In this document: piece after piece, positions 1-8,401 of the stretch
Layout of the letters: each line of letters opens with the position of its first letter
How positions within the stretch are numbered: the stretch's first letter is position 1
Source of the DNA: Paraburkholderia elongata
GTDB taxonomy: Bacteria > Pseudomonadota > Gammaproteobacteria > Burkholderiales > Burkholderiaceae
Direction: 5' to 3'
NCBI RefSeq assembly: GCF_013177735.1
Contig: NZ_WOEZ01000139.1
Location: 1 to 64,000, forward strand
Length of the DNA: 64,000 nucleotides
Position numbers and translations under genes: made by a program
Notes under the pieces: generated by a model
What the model saw: only the letters and a program-made list of their open reading frames with translations
Told to the model about the DNA's origin: nothing
Database searches by the model: none

Positions 1-307
1 CGGTTTCGGTCAGGAACAGGAACTTGTCTTCGGTCACGTCCACCGTGAGCGGCGCGCCTTTTTCTTTCCAGTCGGGGATCAGTTCGGTGATCGCGCGGGG
101 ATCCATCACCGCGCCCGACAGGATATGCGCCCCGATCTCCGAGCCTTTTTCCAGTACGCACACGCCAAGCTCGACGCCTTTTTCAGCCGCCAGCTGCTTC
201 AGGCGGATCGCCGCGGACAGGCCAGCCGGGCCGCCGCCGACGATCACGACGTCGTATTCCATCGACTCGCGTGGACCGTACTGTTCAATGAGACTTGCGT
301 CTGTCAC
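1..307 (-). CDS. Electron transfer flavoprotein-ubiquinone oxidoreductase, N-terminal part (gene runs off window start)
   Basis: Only about 102 codons are inside the window; the 3' part lies beyond position 1. The protein opens with an FAD dinucleotide-binding fold (VVIVGGGPAGLSAAIRL, about residues 19-35), followed by the family's GAHILSGAVMDPRAI segment. This matches ETF-QO (ETFDH), the membrane iron-sulfur flavoprotein that passes electrons from ETF to ubiquinone. The chosen start is a GTG at 307, giving an N-terminus VTDASLIEQYGPRESMEYDV. An ATG at 262 is an alternative, but the extra 15 residues fit what I recall of Burkholderia homologues. The acyl-CoA dehydrogenase stop lies 17 bp upstream on the same strand, so the pair is probably co-transcribed and works together: dehydrogenase to ETF to this enzyme to quinone. 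Confidence 0.85.
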   Translation of the reverse strand, partial: MTDASLIEQYGPRESMEYDVVIVGGGPAGLSAAIRLKQLAAEKGVELGVCVLEKGSEIGAHILSGAVMDPRAITELIPDWKEKGAPLTVDVTEDKFLFLTET

Positions 308-324
308 GATGCGATGCCTTTTCT

Positions 325-2127
325 TTAGAACTGGTCTTCACTCAGCGCCAACATGCCTTCGTTGTTTTTCGCGCTGACGATGGACGCCTCAAGCGCGACG
401 GCTTGGGGCAGGATGTGATCGGCAAAGAAGTGAGCGGTTGCGATCTTCGAGTCGTAGAACGACTTATCCTCTGCGTGCTTCTCAGCAGCCACCAGCAGGG
501 CACGTGCAAATTGCCAGCCCACCAGGACGACGCCAGCCAGCTTCAGGTAGGGCACGCCGCCAGCAAACACCGCATTCGGATCGCTTTTGGCGTTGGCGAG
601 CATGAATTCCACTACGCTCGCGAGAGCCTGGCGGCCTGCCGTGAGCTGCTTGTGCAGCGACCGGAACGCAGGGTTGGACGGGAACGACGCACAGTCTTGC
701 AGTTCGCCCAGCGTTCTATCGATCTGGGCGAGGATTGCCTTCGCCACCGCGCCGCCGTCGCGCAAGGTTTTGCGCCCGATCAGATCGTTCGCCTGAATCG
801 CCGTGGTGCCTTCGTAGATCGTCAGGATGCGGGCGTCGCGATAGTACTGAGCAGCGCCCGTCTCTTCAATGAAGCCCATACCGCCGTGGACCTGCACGCC
901 CAGGCTCGCCACTTCGATCGAGAGTTCCGTGCTCCAGCCCTTCACAACCGGCACGAGATATTCGTAGATGGCCTGGTGTTCTGCCTGCACGGCTGCGTCG
1001 GCGTGGCGATGCGCGATGTCGCTATGCGCCGCTGCGACGTAGGCGAGCGCACGGGCGCCCTCGGTTAGGGCGCGCATGGTCAACAGCATGCGGCGCACGT
1101 CCGGGTGCTGAATGATCGCCACGGACTGCTTCGCGGAGCCATCCACCGGCCGGCTTTGCACGCGATCCTTCGCATACGCAACGGCCTTCTGATACGCGCG
1201 GTCAGCAACGGCGATACCCTGCACACCCACGCCAAAGCGGGCTGCATTCATCATGATGAACATGTATTCGAGGCCGCGATTCTCCTCGCCGATCAGCTGG
1301 CCGATTGCGCCACCATGATCGCCGAACTGCAGCACCGCGGTCGGGCTCGCCTTGATGCCGAGCTTGTGTTCGATCGACACGCAATGCACGTCATTGCGCT
1401 CGCCCAACGAACCGTCTTCGTTGACGAGAAACTTCGGTACGGCAAAGAGGGAGATACCCTTGACGCCTTCCGGTGCATTCGGCGTGCGCGCCAGCACGAG
1501 ATGGACGATGTTTTTCGCCATGTCGTGTTCGCCCCACGTGATAAAGATCTTGGTGCCGAACACGCGATACGTTCCGTCGCCCTGGGGCTCTGCGCGAGTG
1601 CGTACCAATGCCAGATCCGAGCCGGCTTGCGGTTCGGTCAGGTTCATCGTGCCGGTCCATTCGCCGGAGATCAGCTTCGGCACGTAAGCTTGCTTCTGCT
1701 CTTCAGTGCCGGCTGTCAGGAGCGCCTCGATCGCGCCGTCGGTCAACAGCGGGCATAGGGCAAGCGACAGGTTGGCGGCGTTCAGCATTTCGATGCACGG
1801 TGTCGCCAGCAGTTTAGGCAAGCCCTGGCCACCGTATTCGACGGGATGCACGACACCTTGCCAGCCGCCTTCGCCGAACTGGCGGAAGGCTTCCTTGAAG
1901 CCCGGCGTGGCGTAAACCTCGCCATCGCGCCAGGTACTCGGATTTTTGTCGCCTTCGAAATTCAACGGCGCAATCACGTCCGCGTTGAACTTCGCCGCTT
2001 CGTCGAGCACTGCTTGCGCAGTGTCGGAAGTAGCGTCCTCGAAGCCCGGGAGCGCCGACACGCGATCGAGATCGGCAAGTTCATTGATGACAAACAGCAT
2101 GTCCTTGACGGGCGCCGTATAGCTCAT
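325..2127 (-). CDS. Acyl-CoA dehydrogenase, 600-residue class (DmdC-like)
   Basis: A 600-residue flavoenzyme introducing a C2-C3 double bond into an acyl-CoA. It has the layout of the long class with an extra N-terminal segment and a C-terminal domain beyond the usual fold: N-terminal helix MSYTAPVKDMLFVINEL, middle-domain motif MNLTEPQAGSDL, and the C-terminal signature GGMGFIEETGAAQYYRDARI followed by IYEGTTAIQANDL. I set the start at the ATG at 2127 rather than one seven codons upstream, because the conserved family N-terminus begins there. This class includes methylmercaptopropionyl-CoA dehydrogenases (DmdC), but substrate cannot be read from sequence. It lies between an AraC regulator and ETF-QO on one strand. 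Its upstream region and first 30 codons are duplicated in front of phaJ at 12.3-12.6 kb. Confidence 0.9.
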   Translation of the reverse strand: MSYTAPVKDMLFVINELADLDRVSALPGFEDATSDTAQAVLDEAAKFNADVIAPLNFEGDKNPSTWRDGEVYATPGFKEAFRQFGEGGWQGVVHPVEYGGQGLPKLLATPCIEMLNAANLSLALCPLLTDGAIEALLTAGTEEQKQAYVPKLISGEWTGTMNLTEPQAGSDLALVRTRAEPQGDGTYRVFGTKIFITWGEHDMAKNIVHLVLARTPNAPEGVKGISLFAVPKFLVNEDGSLGERNDVHCVSIEHKLGIKASPTAVLQFGDHGGAIGQLIGEENRGLEYMFIMMNAARFGVGVQGIAVADRAYQKAVAYAKDRVQSRPVDGSAKQSVAIIQHPDVRRMLLTMRALTEGARALAYVAAAHSDIAHRHADAAVQAEHQAIYEYLVPVVKGWSTELSIEVASLGVQVHGGMGFIEETGAAQYYRDARILTIYEGTTAIQANDLIGRKTLRDGGAVAKAILAQIDRTLGELQDCASFPSNPAFRSLHKQLTAGRQALASVVEFMLANAKSDPNAVFAGGVPYLKLAGVVLVGWQFARALLVAAEKHAEDKSFYDSKIATAHFFADHILPQAVALEASIVSAKNNEGMLALSEDQF

Positions 2128-2290
2128 GATGGATTTCCAGAAATGCAATCGAAGAGGGGATGCGGTCAGGGCAGACTTGATGCCCCGACACGGTAAGAGT
2201 GAGCCGATCGTAGTCCCGATTGGGCGCGAATCGACTACCTAAATCGGCCCATCTATTGACAAATTCGGCCACGACTTGCGAAGAAGGCGG
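2037..2290. repeat. Copy 1 of a 254-bp duplication (operator, leader and first codons of the acyl-CoA dehydrogenase)
   Basis: This stretch aligns collinearly with 12333-12586 at a constant offset of 10,296 bp. Counting by eye over the first 60 bp gives about 83 percent identity. The distance from the right-hand conserved block (ACGACTTGCG, ending 2280) to the start codon is 153 bp in both copies. It contains a pair of direct repeats and an imperfect hairpin (GTAGTC...GACTAC on the minus strand). Confidence 0.85.
2241..2270 (-). promoter_or_regulatory. Putative AraC-type operator: direct repeats 21 bp apart (copy 1)
   Basis: On the minus strand GGCCGAATTT (2270-2261) and GGCCGATTT (2249-2241) begin 21 bp apart, two helical turns, the usual geometry for AraC-family activators. 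A TTGTCA hexamer lies between them. The site is upstream of the acyl-CoA dehydrogenase and just downstream of the AraC gene, and both repeats recur at 12537-12566. Binding by the neighbouring AraC protein is inference. Confidence 0.55.
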
Positions 2291-2374
2291 GTCGCCGATG
2301 CGCGTTTGCCCCACTGCGTAGGTCAGCGGGGCCGGTTGCCGTTCGATGGTCCCGCGAGGCGGGTAGGGTCGCGC

Positions 2375-3421
2375 TCAGGGTTGCCGGCGATACTCACCGG
2401 GCGTGCTGCCAGTCCAGTGCCGGAAGGCCCGATGAAACGCAGTGGGGGTGTCAAAGCCGACATCGCCCGCGATCGCGGCGATTGCGTCGTTGGTACCGGT
2501 GAGTCGTTGAATCGCGATATCACGCCGCAGTTCGTCCTTCAGCGTCTGGAATGCGGTTTCCTCTGAGGCGAGGCGCCGGCACAACGTGCGGACCGAGCAG
2601 TGAAAACTCCGCGCGGCGTCTTCAACGGTCGGCACATCCGGCAAACAGGATGCGAGGTACTGCCGGATGCGGTGGCTCGTGAGCTGCTCGCTGAAGGAAA
2701 CAAAAATCCAGTCCTCGGGAGCCCGTGCGAGAAATTTGCGCAAATTCGTCTTGCGCTGGCGGATGGGCATGTCGAAATACGCGGCGCTGAAGCGCATCAG
2801 CGTTTGCTTGCAGTCGAAATGGACAGGTCCGGGAAACAGGTACAGATGATCGACTGTGTTCGGCGGACATGAAAACGCGAACTCGACTTGCAGCAAGGGA
2901 ATTTTCTGACCGATCAGCCACGATGCCACGCCGTGAGCGAGCTTTAACATGAGCTGCTGCCCGAGCATACTGACGGTTGACGATGGATCAGGGTGAAGGG
3001 CCACGCACGCGATCAAACCACCCCTGCGCGATTCGAACCTGAAGTCATCGAGGACAATGTGAAAGAACTGCCCAAACCGATGCATGGCAATTTCCAGGTT
3101 GGGCGCATCGAGCAGGCTCAGGCAGAGAAACTTTAGTGTGCCGCTGCGCATCGGGCGGGCGAAGATGCCCGGCATTTCATCGTCGAATTCAATGGCGAGG
3201 GCACGGTATAAGGTCGAAAACTGTTCCTCTGTGACTCGCGCGCCCGGTTCGGTCAGGAGCGCAGGTGAGATGCTGGCCTCGTCCAAGTATTTTCTGACCA
3301 GACCCGACCGTGCACCCGCGGCGGCGAGGAAGCCGTTGAGAAGTGAGATCGGGACGGTGGCGCTGGGTGAATGCATGGGCGTTGACGAGGCTCGTTGATG
3401 TCGGTTCACCACGGCCGTCAT
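2375..3421 (-). CDS. AraC family transcriptional regulator (arabinose-binding-like sensor domain, OruR type)
   Basis: A 348-residue regulator. The N-terminal two thirds match the Arabinose_bd sensor domain of OruR/ArgR-like AraC proteins (LLNGFLAAAGARSGLVRKYL near the start, then LDDFRFESRRGG). The last ~95 residues are the double helix-turn-helix: SVRTLCRRLASEETAFQTLK and VGFDTPTAFHRAFRHWTG, ending STPGEYRRQ. A second methionine at 3376 is an equally plausible start, since neither has a clear Shine-Dalgarno. It lies immediately upstream of the acyl-CoA dehydrogenase on the same strand, with direct-repeat sites in the gap, so it likely activates that gene. A paralogue of the same architecture is at 23233-24234. 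Confidence 0.88.
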   Translation of the reverse strand: MTAVVNRHQRASSTPMHSPSATVPISLLNGFLAAAGARSGLVRKYLDEASISPALLTEPGARVTEEQFSTLYRALAIEFDDEMPGIFARPMRSGTLKFLCLSLLDAPNLEIAMHRFGQFFHIVLDDFRFESRRGGLIACVALHPDPSSTVSMLGQQLMLKLAHGVASWLIGQKIPLLQVEFAFSCPPNTVDHLYLFPGPVHFDCKQTLMRFSAAYFDMPIRQRKTNLRKFLARAPEDWIFVSFSEQLTSHRIRQYLASCLPDVPTVEDAARSFHCSVRTLCRRLASEETAFQTLKDELRRDIAIQRLTGTNDAIAAIAGDVGFDTPTAFHRAFRHWTGSTPGEYRRQP

Positions 3422-3462
3422 TGTACGGCAGCGTTCAGACCGGGTAACAAACCCACCTGTAT

Positions 3463-3702
3463 CTACAGGTCAAAGTCAGTGACGCTCGCGAGGGCCGAGG
3501 GGGTATGCCAGTCCATCCAGTCGAAGTGTCTGGAACTTTCAGCCCAGGCCCAAGTTGCTTTTGGCATGCGCGTGGCCGGCGTTTCTGCTTGCGGCGCGTT
3601 ACTTTCGTGCTCGTTTTTTGCAACGGAGTGGAGGCCGGTCGCATTTGCGTTTGCCTTCACTTCGTCCGGCTCGAGATTAGACACAGTTGATTTGCAATGC
3701 AT
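3463..3702 (-). CDS. Small protein of unknown function with WAWA...DWMDxH signature (copy A)
   Basis: A short gene of about 79 codons, taking the ATG at 3702; a TTG four codons earlier and a GTG further in are alternatives. I do not recognise the family. The case for it being real is that its C-terminal part, ATWAWAESSRHFDWMDWH, closely resembles the end of another small reading frame at 13353-13553 (TNWAWANGRSGYDWMDSH). W-A-W-A, an aromatic, D-W-M-D and a final H are all kept in the same frame. The N-terminal part is hydrophilic and Asn/Glu rich, with no signal peptide or membrane segment. It lies 41 bp upstream of the AraC gene on the same strand. An AT-rich TATTTATTATG tract just upstream could hold a promoter. 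Confidence 0.5.
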   Translation of the reverse strand: MHCKSTVSNLEPDEVKANANATGLHSVAKNEHESNAPQAETPATRMPKATWAWAESSRHFDWMDWHTPSALASVTDFDL

Positions 3703-3876
3703 AATAAATAGCAAGGTAGATGATTGAATAAAATCGATCGGGCGTTGGCGCCAGTGTCACGCCGCAAGCAGTGACAGCAACATTGCCCCGTGCCCGGGGA
3801 GCGGCTTCGAGGCATCGCGAAAGCCCACGGAATGCTTTCGATTCCGCGGGGAAAATGCGCACTCCCCGAAAGGAGA

Positions 3877-4251
3877 TTACTGCCCGAATGTCTGCTGAAT
3901 CGCGATCTGGTTCTTGACCGATGTCACACCTGGGACCGTTTTCGCTACTGAGGCCGCTGTGTCGATCTGAGATGCGGCCGGCACTGTTCCGTAAAGGGTT
4001 ACCGCGCCGCCTTTCGCTTTCACGCTGATGTTTGCGGCGTCGATGCTCTTCTCTTTGGCAATCGCCGTGCGAACTTGCCTGGCTAGTTCGCGATTCGCTC
4101 GTTTAGCGGCTTTGGCATCGACTCCAGCCGATGCCGCTTTTGCAGATCCGGTTGAAGCAGCGGCTGTCTGGCTAGACTGAGCCCACGCGCTGATAGACGC
4201 CAGCGCGAACATTCCGCTAGCCGCCAACTTGAGTACGGTTGCTTTTTTCAT
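3877..4251 (-). CDS. Periplasmic BON-domain protein
   Basis: 124 residues. An N-terminal Sec signal peptide (MKKATVLKLAASGMFALASI, cleavage after SAWA) is followed by an Ala/Ser/Lys linker and one BON domain (VRTAIAKEKSIDAANISVKA, then GGAVTLYGTVPAASQIDTAA and VPGVTSVKNQI). BON domains bind phospholipid or peptidoglycan-associated partners, and such proteins are usually envelope-stress components (OsmY-like). The ATG at 4251 is chosen because GGAG sits 8 bp upstream and the signal peptide begins there. It is on the same strand as the USP-hemerythrin gene, 126 bp downstream of it, so the two may form a stress-response pair. Confidence 0.8.
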   Translation of the reverse strand: MKKATVLKLAASGMFALASISAWAQSSQTAAASTGSAKAASAGVDAKAAKRANRELARQVRTAIAKEKSIDAANISVKAKGGAVTLYGTVPAASQIDTAASVAKTVPGVTSVKNQIAIQQTFGQ

Positions 4252-4377
4252 CGGTTTATCTCCAGTTTTATTGGTTAAGCGTGACAGTTCGTTCTCCTTC
4301 AATCTCGCATCGACTCGAGCATGAATTGACGTCTCCCTATCTTGCGTGCGCGCTGACAGGCCCGCGGGTCGTACGAG

Positions 4378-5310
4378 TCAGGTTTTCACCGTGTCGGAAT
4401 CAGCCGCCGTTGCGTCGAATGCCGTCGCCATTTCGTTCCAGTCCTCGTCGCGCAAATAGCGCCGCGCAGCCGGCAGTACCACGCCTTCTTCCCGTCCTAG
4501 ATGCTCCCAGGCGAATTGCGCGTAAGCGCTTAGAGCCTGTTCAAGCCGTCCAACTGGGACACGCGGTTCCGAGTCGCGCTCGACCAGTTCGGTGAGTTCA
4601 TCGAGGAGTTGAATGTTGCGCCGATGCTGGCATTCGAGTTCATCAAGTTCAGCATCCGCAACAGAAGTGCGCTCACGCAATCGCGCGAAAAACCTCGCCG
4701 CTTCCTTAAGACGATGCCGGCGTATCTGAAGATCGCGTAGGTGCTTGACCGCCTCACGCATTGATATCGGCTCGGGCTGCTGGCCGGCGATTCGTGCGGT
4801 GCGGACCATGTCCAGCAGCGCGTGGACGGTGTCGGCGATGGCGCGGTGTTCGTCGAGGAGTCTGCCGATCACGCGCGAGGTTGCCGGTCGACTGTCTGCA
4901 GCGCATATCAGGACTGCCACGTTGTCCGCGCCAGAGCCATCGGACGGCGCAAGCACGACGTCTGCCGCTTCGGTCATCCTCTGGCCAGGGGCGATGCAAA
5001 TCAAATCGCATCCAGACTTGACTGCCGCCGCGACGATGCTGTCGAACGACGTTTCATCGCTGGCAGCGATGGACGAATACGGCACGCCCTGCGCGCGCGC
5101 CGCAGCCTCGGCCCGCGCCAGCAGTTCCAACGCGCGCTCCCTGACGTCGCCTGCGCGCCCGTCCTGCCGGTGCAGCGTGGCAGCATGTTGGTAAAGTATG
5201 GGCAGGAAGGTCACGCGCGCACCCATCGACTGGGCAAAAGCGACTGCGTGACCGGTTGCTTCAATGCATGAACCGATGTCGCCCACAGGGACGAGAAAGT
5301 GTCGATACAT
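4378..5310 (-). CDS. Universal stress protein domain fused to a hemerythrin-like domain
   Basis: 310 residues with two recognisable parts. Residues 1-135 follow a UspA fold: it opens MYRHFLVPVGDIGSCIEATG, has the alternating helix/strand pattern and ends in ADVVLAPSDGSGADNVAVLI. The canonical G-2x-G-9x-G(S/T) ATP loop is not obvious, so nucleotide binding is doubtful. Residues about 145-300 form a helical hemerythrin/HHE domain with LLDEHRAIADTVHALL, a central ECQHRRNIQLLDELTEL and WEHLGREEGVVLPAARRYL, supplying His and Glu ligands of a diiron site. It is divergent from the LuxR gene at 5514, with a 203-bp gap. A role in sensing or buffering oxygen, NO or iron stress is inference. Confidence 0.78.
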   Translation of the reverse strand: MYRHFLVPVGDIGSCIEATGHAVAFAQSMGARVTFLPILYQHAATLHRQDGRAGDVRERALELLARAEAAARAQGVPYSSIAASDETSFDSIVAAAVKSGCDLICIAPGQRMTEAADVVLAPSDGSGADNVAVLICAADSRPATSRVIGRLLDEHRAIADTVHALLDMVRTARIAGQQPEPISMREAVKHLRDLQIRRHRLKEAARFFARLRERTSVADAELDELECQHRRNIQLLDELTELVERDSEPRVPVGRLEQALSAYAQFAWEHLGREEGVVLPAARRYLRDEDWNEMATAFDATAADSDTVKT

Positions 5311-5428
5311 GGTATCCCTTATGCTGCATTCGACGTTTGCAGATCCCGCTGACCAGTTTCGAACTCACCAGCTGGTTTCGCATCGGAGGTCTGTTAGAAG
5401 TCATCTTAGTCTGCGGTCGATTCACTCA

Positions 5429-5449
5429 CCCCTCCCACGAAGGGAGGGG
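5429..5449. repeat. Intergenic C-rich hairpin, copy 1
   Basis: CCCCTCCC, a 5-nt loop, then GGGAGGGG: a perfect 8-bp stem in the leader region of the LuxR gene. The same arms and loop length recur at 8286-8306, and a looser version is at 13046-13062. No T-run follows, so it is more likely a dispersed repeat than a terminator. Confidence 0.6.
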
Positions 5450-5513
5450 GCGTCAAGCGCTTGGGTGGTACGCTTGAACCTTCCCCTTATTTCGCTTCCT
5501 GCGGCAGCCGGCA

Positions 5514-8246
5514 ATGTCCGTCAGGAGCCTCGACAGGCCCAGCAAGATGGCATCAACACCTACAGGCGCCGGTAGTGTAGCCACCGAGCTGGTCCTGAAG
5601 ACCATCGCGCCGCGCGCGCCGGCACATTTGCTAGTTCGTGACCGGCTAGCCGCGCACGCGTTGCACTTCGGTGATCAATCAATCGCCCTCGTACAAGCGC
5701 CGGCTGGATACGGAAAGACCTCTCTGCTTGCGCAATGGCGCAGGGAAACCCTGGCGCGTGGTGCCGCGGTGGCCTTCCTTTCAGTGGATGAGCGGGATGA
5801 CCCTCAGAGGCTCCTCCAGGGGCTCGTCCATGCAATGCGGGTAGGCTGCGCCCGCCCTGCCTTCGGACGATTGCTGCTTGACGGCGCCATGGGATCGGTC
5901 GGAGAACTGGACGGCGTGACCGCCTGGCTGGCGGAAGTCGCACAGTTTTCGGGTGATGTTCTGTTGATCGTCGACGAGGCCGACCGTCTCCCCGATGCCG
6001 GCCTGACTGCACTGATTTATGTCTTGCATAATGCCCCGCAGAATCTTCACGTGGCCGTCGCTGCGCGCCGCAGAATCGATACGGCAGTTGCCGATCTGAT
6101 CACCTACGGGCAATGTATTCTGGTCGATCCCGAGATGCTTCGCTTTCGTCTCGAAGAGACGATTGGACTTATCGGCAACCGGTTCGGGTCGAGATTCGAC
6201 GCCGACGCGTGCGCCAGGCTGTTCGAGCTAACGGATGGCTGGCCGCTTGGGTTGCAGCTTGCAATGGCGGCAATGGCGCGCGCCTCGGATCCCCGGCAGG
6301 TCGTGGAGACCATGGCGGCCAATCAGGGCGGACTGCGTGAACACCTCGTCGGAACGCTGATTGCGGAGCTCTCGTCGGAAGATACCGATTTCCTCACGCG
6401 CACCAGCTTATTGGATTCACTGCACCCGGAACTCTGTCAGGCGATGACTGGCGACCCGCAGGCACCGGAGCGGCTGGCACGCCTCGTTCGCGAGACGCCC
6501 GTGTTCGTTACCTCTGAGGACGGCGCATGGTGCTGGCTTCATACGCTTGTACGCGACGTCCTGCAAGGCCGCCTCGCTCATCGGCCTGCCGCCGAACGGG
6601 CTGCGCTGCATGGTCGTGCTGCCGCCTGGCTTAACGGGCGCGGCATGATTGAACAGGCAGCAAGGCATGCTCACGCCGCGGGTCAGCACCAGACTGCCTA
6701 CGAACTGGCGGAGCGTTGCCTGCATGACGCGGTCAAGGAGGGACGCCTGAGTGCGGTTCTCGAATGGCTAGATCTGCTCCCTGCAGATGAACTCGAGCGG
6801 CGTCCGCGTTTATTGCTGGCAGCGGCTTGGGCATTGGCGCTGGGAGAGCGGCACAAAGAGGCTGAGCTTCAGGTGCAGCGCGTCCTTGCCAGCCCTGACG
6901 CCGACGCTCAACTGCGCTACGAATGCGCGCTCATCCTGTGCGCTGCGGCTTACTACGCCGATGAGATCGACCGGTTCTTGGACCTGTTCGCTCCCTGGGC
7001 CGAGTTTGTTCCCGCCCGCGATTCCTGGCTCGCCCAGGTTCACGCAAACCGCCTCGCGGTACGCGCGATTCTGCTAGGCCAACCCGCGCAGGCACGTCGG
7101 TTCCAGCTGGCGGCAAAGCGGGCCGAAGTCGGCAAAGGGATCGGCTACGTGGTGCGCTGGGGTGATTACATTGTTGGCTTCAGCTACGTATGGGAAGGAC
7201 AACTCGTGCTTGCCGAGGAGGTACTCCGTCCGGCACTGGCAAGCGCGGAAGCGGACCTAGGCCGCCGTCATCCGCTTTCGTGCATGTTTGCCGCGACCTG
7301 CGCTGCGCTGAGCTATGAAGCCGATCGTGTCGACGAGGCCGCCGCATTGTTGGCCAATCGACTGGACATTCTGGAGCGAGGCGGCACGCCAGACACCGTG
7401 TTGCTCGCCTACCGCACCGCGGCGCGCATCGCTGCGCTCAAAGGCAACGAACATCGGGCCCTCGATCTCCTCGAGGCCATGTACGCGATGGGTGTGAGCC
7501 GGCACCTGCCGCGCCTGTGTATTGCCAGCATGGCTGAACAGGTGCGTATTCATGCTGGCCGGTATCGCGCGCAAATGTGCGACGCACTGGTCCGGCGTAT
7601 CGACGACATGGTGACCGAGGAGGAGCCGAAAAAGGGGCCGCTGTGGAGGCAGTCGGTCGGGCTGCTTGTCGGGTTGGCGCATGCAGGCGCTGCAATTGCG
7701 GCGCGACGCTGGCAGCAGGCTCTTGACGACCTCGCGGAGGCAGGCGTTGCCGCTGAGGCGATGAAGCTTGGCCGATATCAGATCGAAGTCATGGCGATGC
7801 GCGCGTTCGCGCTGGAGCAGTCCGGCGCAAACGGGCTCGCACTGCTTCGCGAGGCGATGAATCTCGCGCAGACTTTCCGTTTGACTCGTACTCTGGCCGA
7901 CGCGCATCCAGCTCTCGCGGACTGGGCGCGGCGCGTCAGCGAAGAGCAGCCTGAATCCGGCGAAGTCACCCGCGCGATTGCGGCAGCGCGCATCGCTGTG
8001 CCGCCACTGGGCCGTCAGGCTACCGTGCCGCGCGCTGTGCCGAGCGTCGTGCTCACGCCCAAAGAGCGTGAAATCCTGGAGCTACTAGCGAGAAATATGT
8101 CGAACAAGGAGATCGCGGTCGCGGCCGCAGTGGGAGAGGGCACCGTGAAGTGGCACCTCAAGAATCTCTTTGGAAAGCTCGACGCCAGCTCGCGAAAGCA
8201 TGCCGTTCGAAGAGCGCTGGTGCTGGGTTTGCTCGAAGGCGCATGA
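5514..8246 (+). CDS. Large ATP-binding LuxR family regulator (MalT/LAL type)
   Basis: 910 residues. A P-loop (APAGYGKTS, residues 62-70) begins a STAND-type NTPase; VLLIVDEADRLPD is the Walker B. A long helical TPR-like region (about 380-830) resembles the MalT sensor arm. The last 65 residues are a LuxR-type helix-turn-helix (LTPKEREILELLARNMSNKE, then EGTVKWHLKNLFGKL). MalT-like proteins oligomerise on binding ATP plus an inducer and activate nearby operons. The porin gene starts 155 bp downstream on the same strand and is a plausible target. The start is uncertain: ATGs at 5514 and 5547 both lack a strong ribosome-binding site. Confidence 0.88.
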   Translation: MSVRSLDRPSKMASTPTGAGSVATELVLKTIAPRAPAHLLVRDRLAAHALHFGDQSIALVQAPAGYGKTSLLAQWRRETLARGAAVAFLSVDERDDPQRLLQGLVHAMRVGCARPAFGRLLLDGAMGSVGELDGVTAWLAEVAQFSGDVLLIVDEADRLPDAGLTALIYVLHNAPQNLHVAVAARRRIDTAVADLITYGQCILVDPEMLRFRLEETIGLIGNRFGSRFDADACARLFELTDGWPLGLQLAMAAMARASDPRQVVETMAANQGGLREHLVGTLIAELSSEDTDFLTRTSLLDSLHPELCQAMTGDPQAPERLARLVRETPVFVTSEDGAWCWLHTLVRDVLQGRLAHRPAAERAALHGRAAAWLNGRGMIEQAARHAHAAGQHQTAYELAERCLHDAVKEGRLSAVLEWLDLLPADELERRPRLLLAAAWALALGERHKEAELQVQRVLASPDADAQLRYECALILCAAAYYADEIDRFLDLFAPWAEFVPARDSWLAQVHANRLAVRAILLGQPAQARRFQLAAKRAEVGKGIGYVVRWGDYIVGFSYVWEGQLVLAEEVLRPALASAEADLGRRHPLSCMFAATCAALSYEADRVDEAAALLANRLDILERGGTPDTVLLAYRTAARIAALKGNEHRALDLLEAMYAMGVSRHLPRLCIASMAEQVRIHAGRYRAQMCDALVRRIDDMVTEEEPKKGPLWRQSVGLLVGLAHAGAAIAARRWQQALDDLAEAGVAAEAMKLGRYQIEVMAMRAFALEQSGANGLALLREAMNLAQTFRLTRTLADAHPALADWARRVSEEQPESGEVTRAIAAARIAVPPLGRQATVPRAVPSVVLTPKEREILELLARNMSNKEIAVAAAVGEGTVKWHLKNLFGKLDASSRKHAVRRALVLGLLEGA

Positions 8247-8285
8247 CCCGGCGCCGCGCGGCGCGCTGTTCATCTTGATCTTCCG

Positions 8286-8306
8286 CCCCTCCCGCCGTGG
8301 GAGGGG
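8286..8306. repeat. Intergenic C-rich hairpin, copy 2
   Basis: CCCCTCCC, loop GCCGT, GGGAGGGG: the same stem and loop length as 5429-5449. It lies between the LuxR stop codon and the porin gene, so the two copies bracket the LuxR gene. Confidence 0.6.
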
Positions 8307-8401
8307 TCTGACCGGGCTGCTTTACGTATTCTTACCTGCACGACGCGCCACAATGCCGCGAATTCCTGGCCGCAGTCGAAACAAAACTATCAGGAGACGA
8401 A

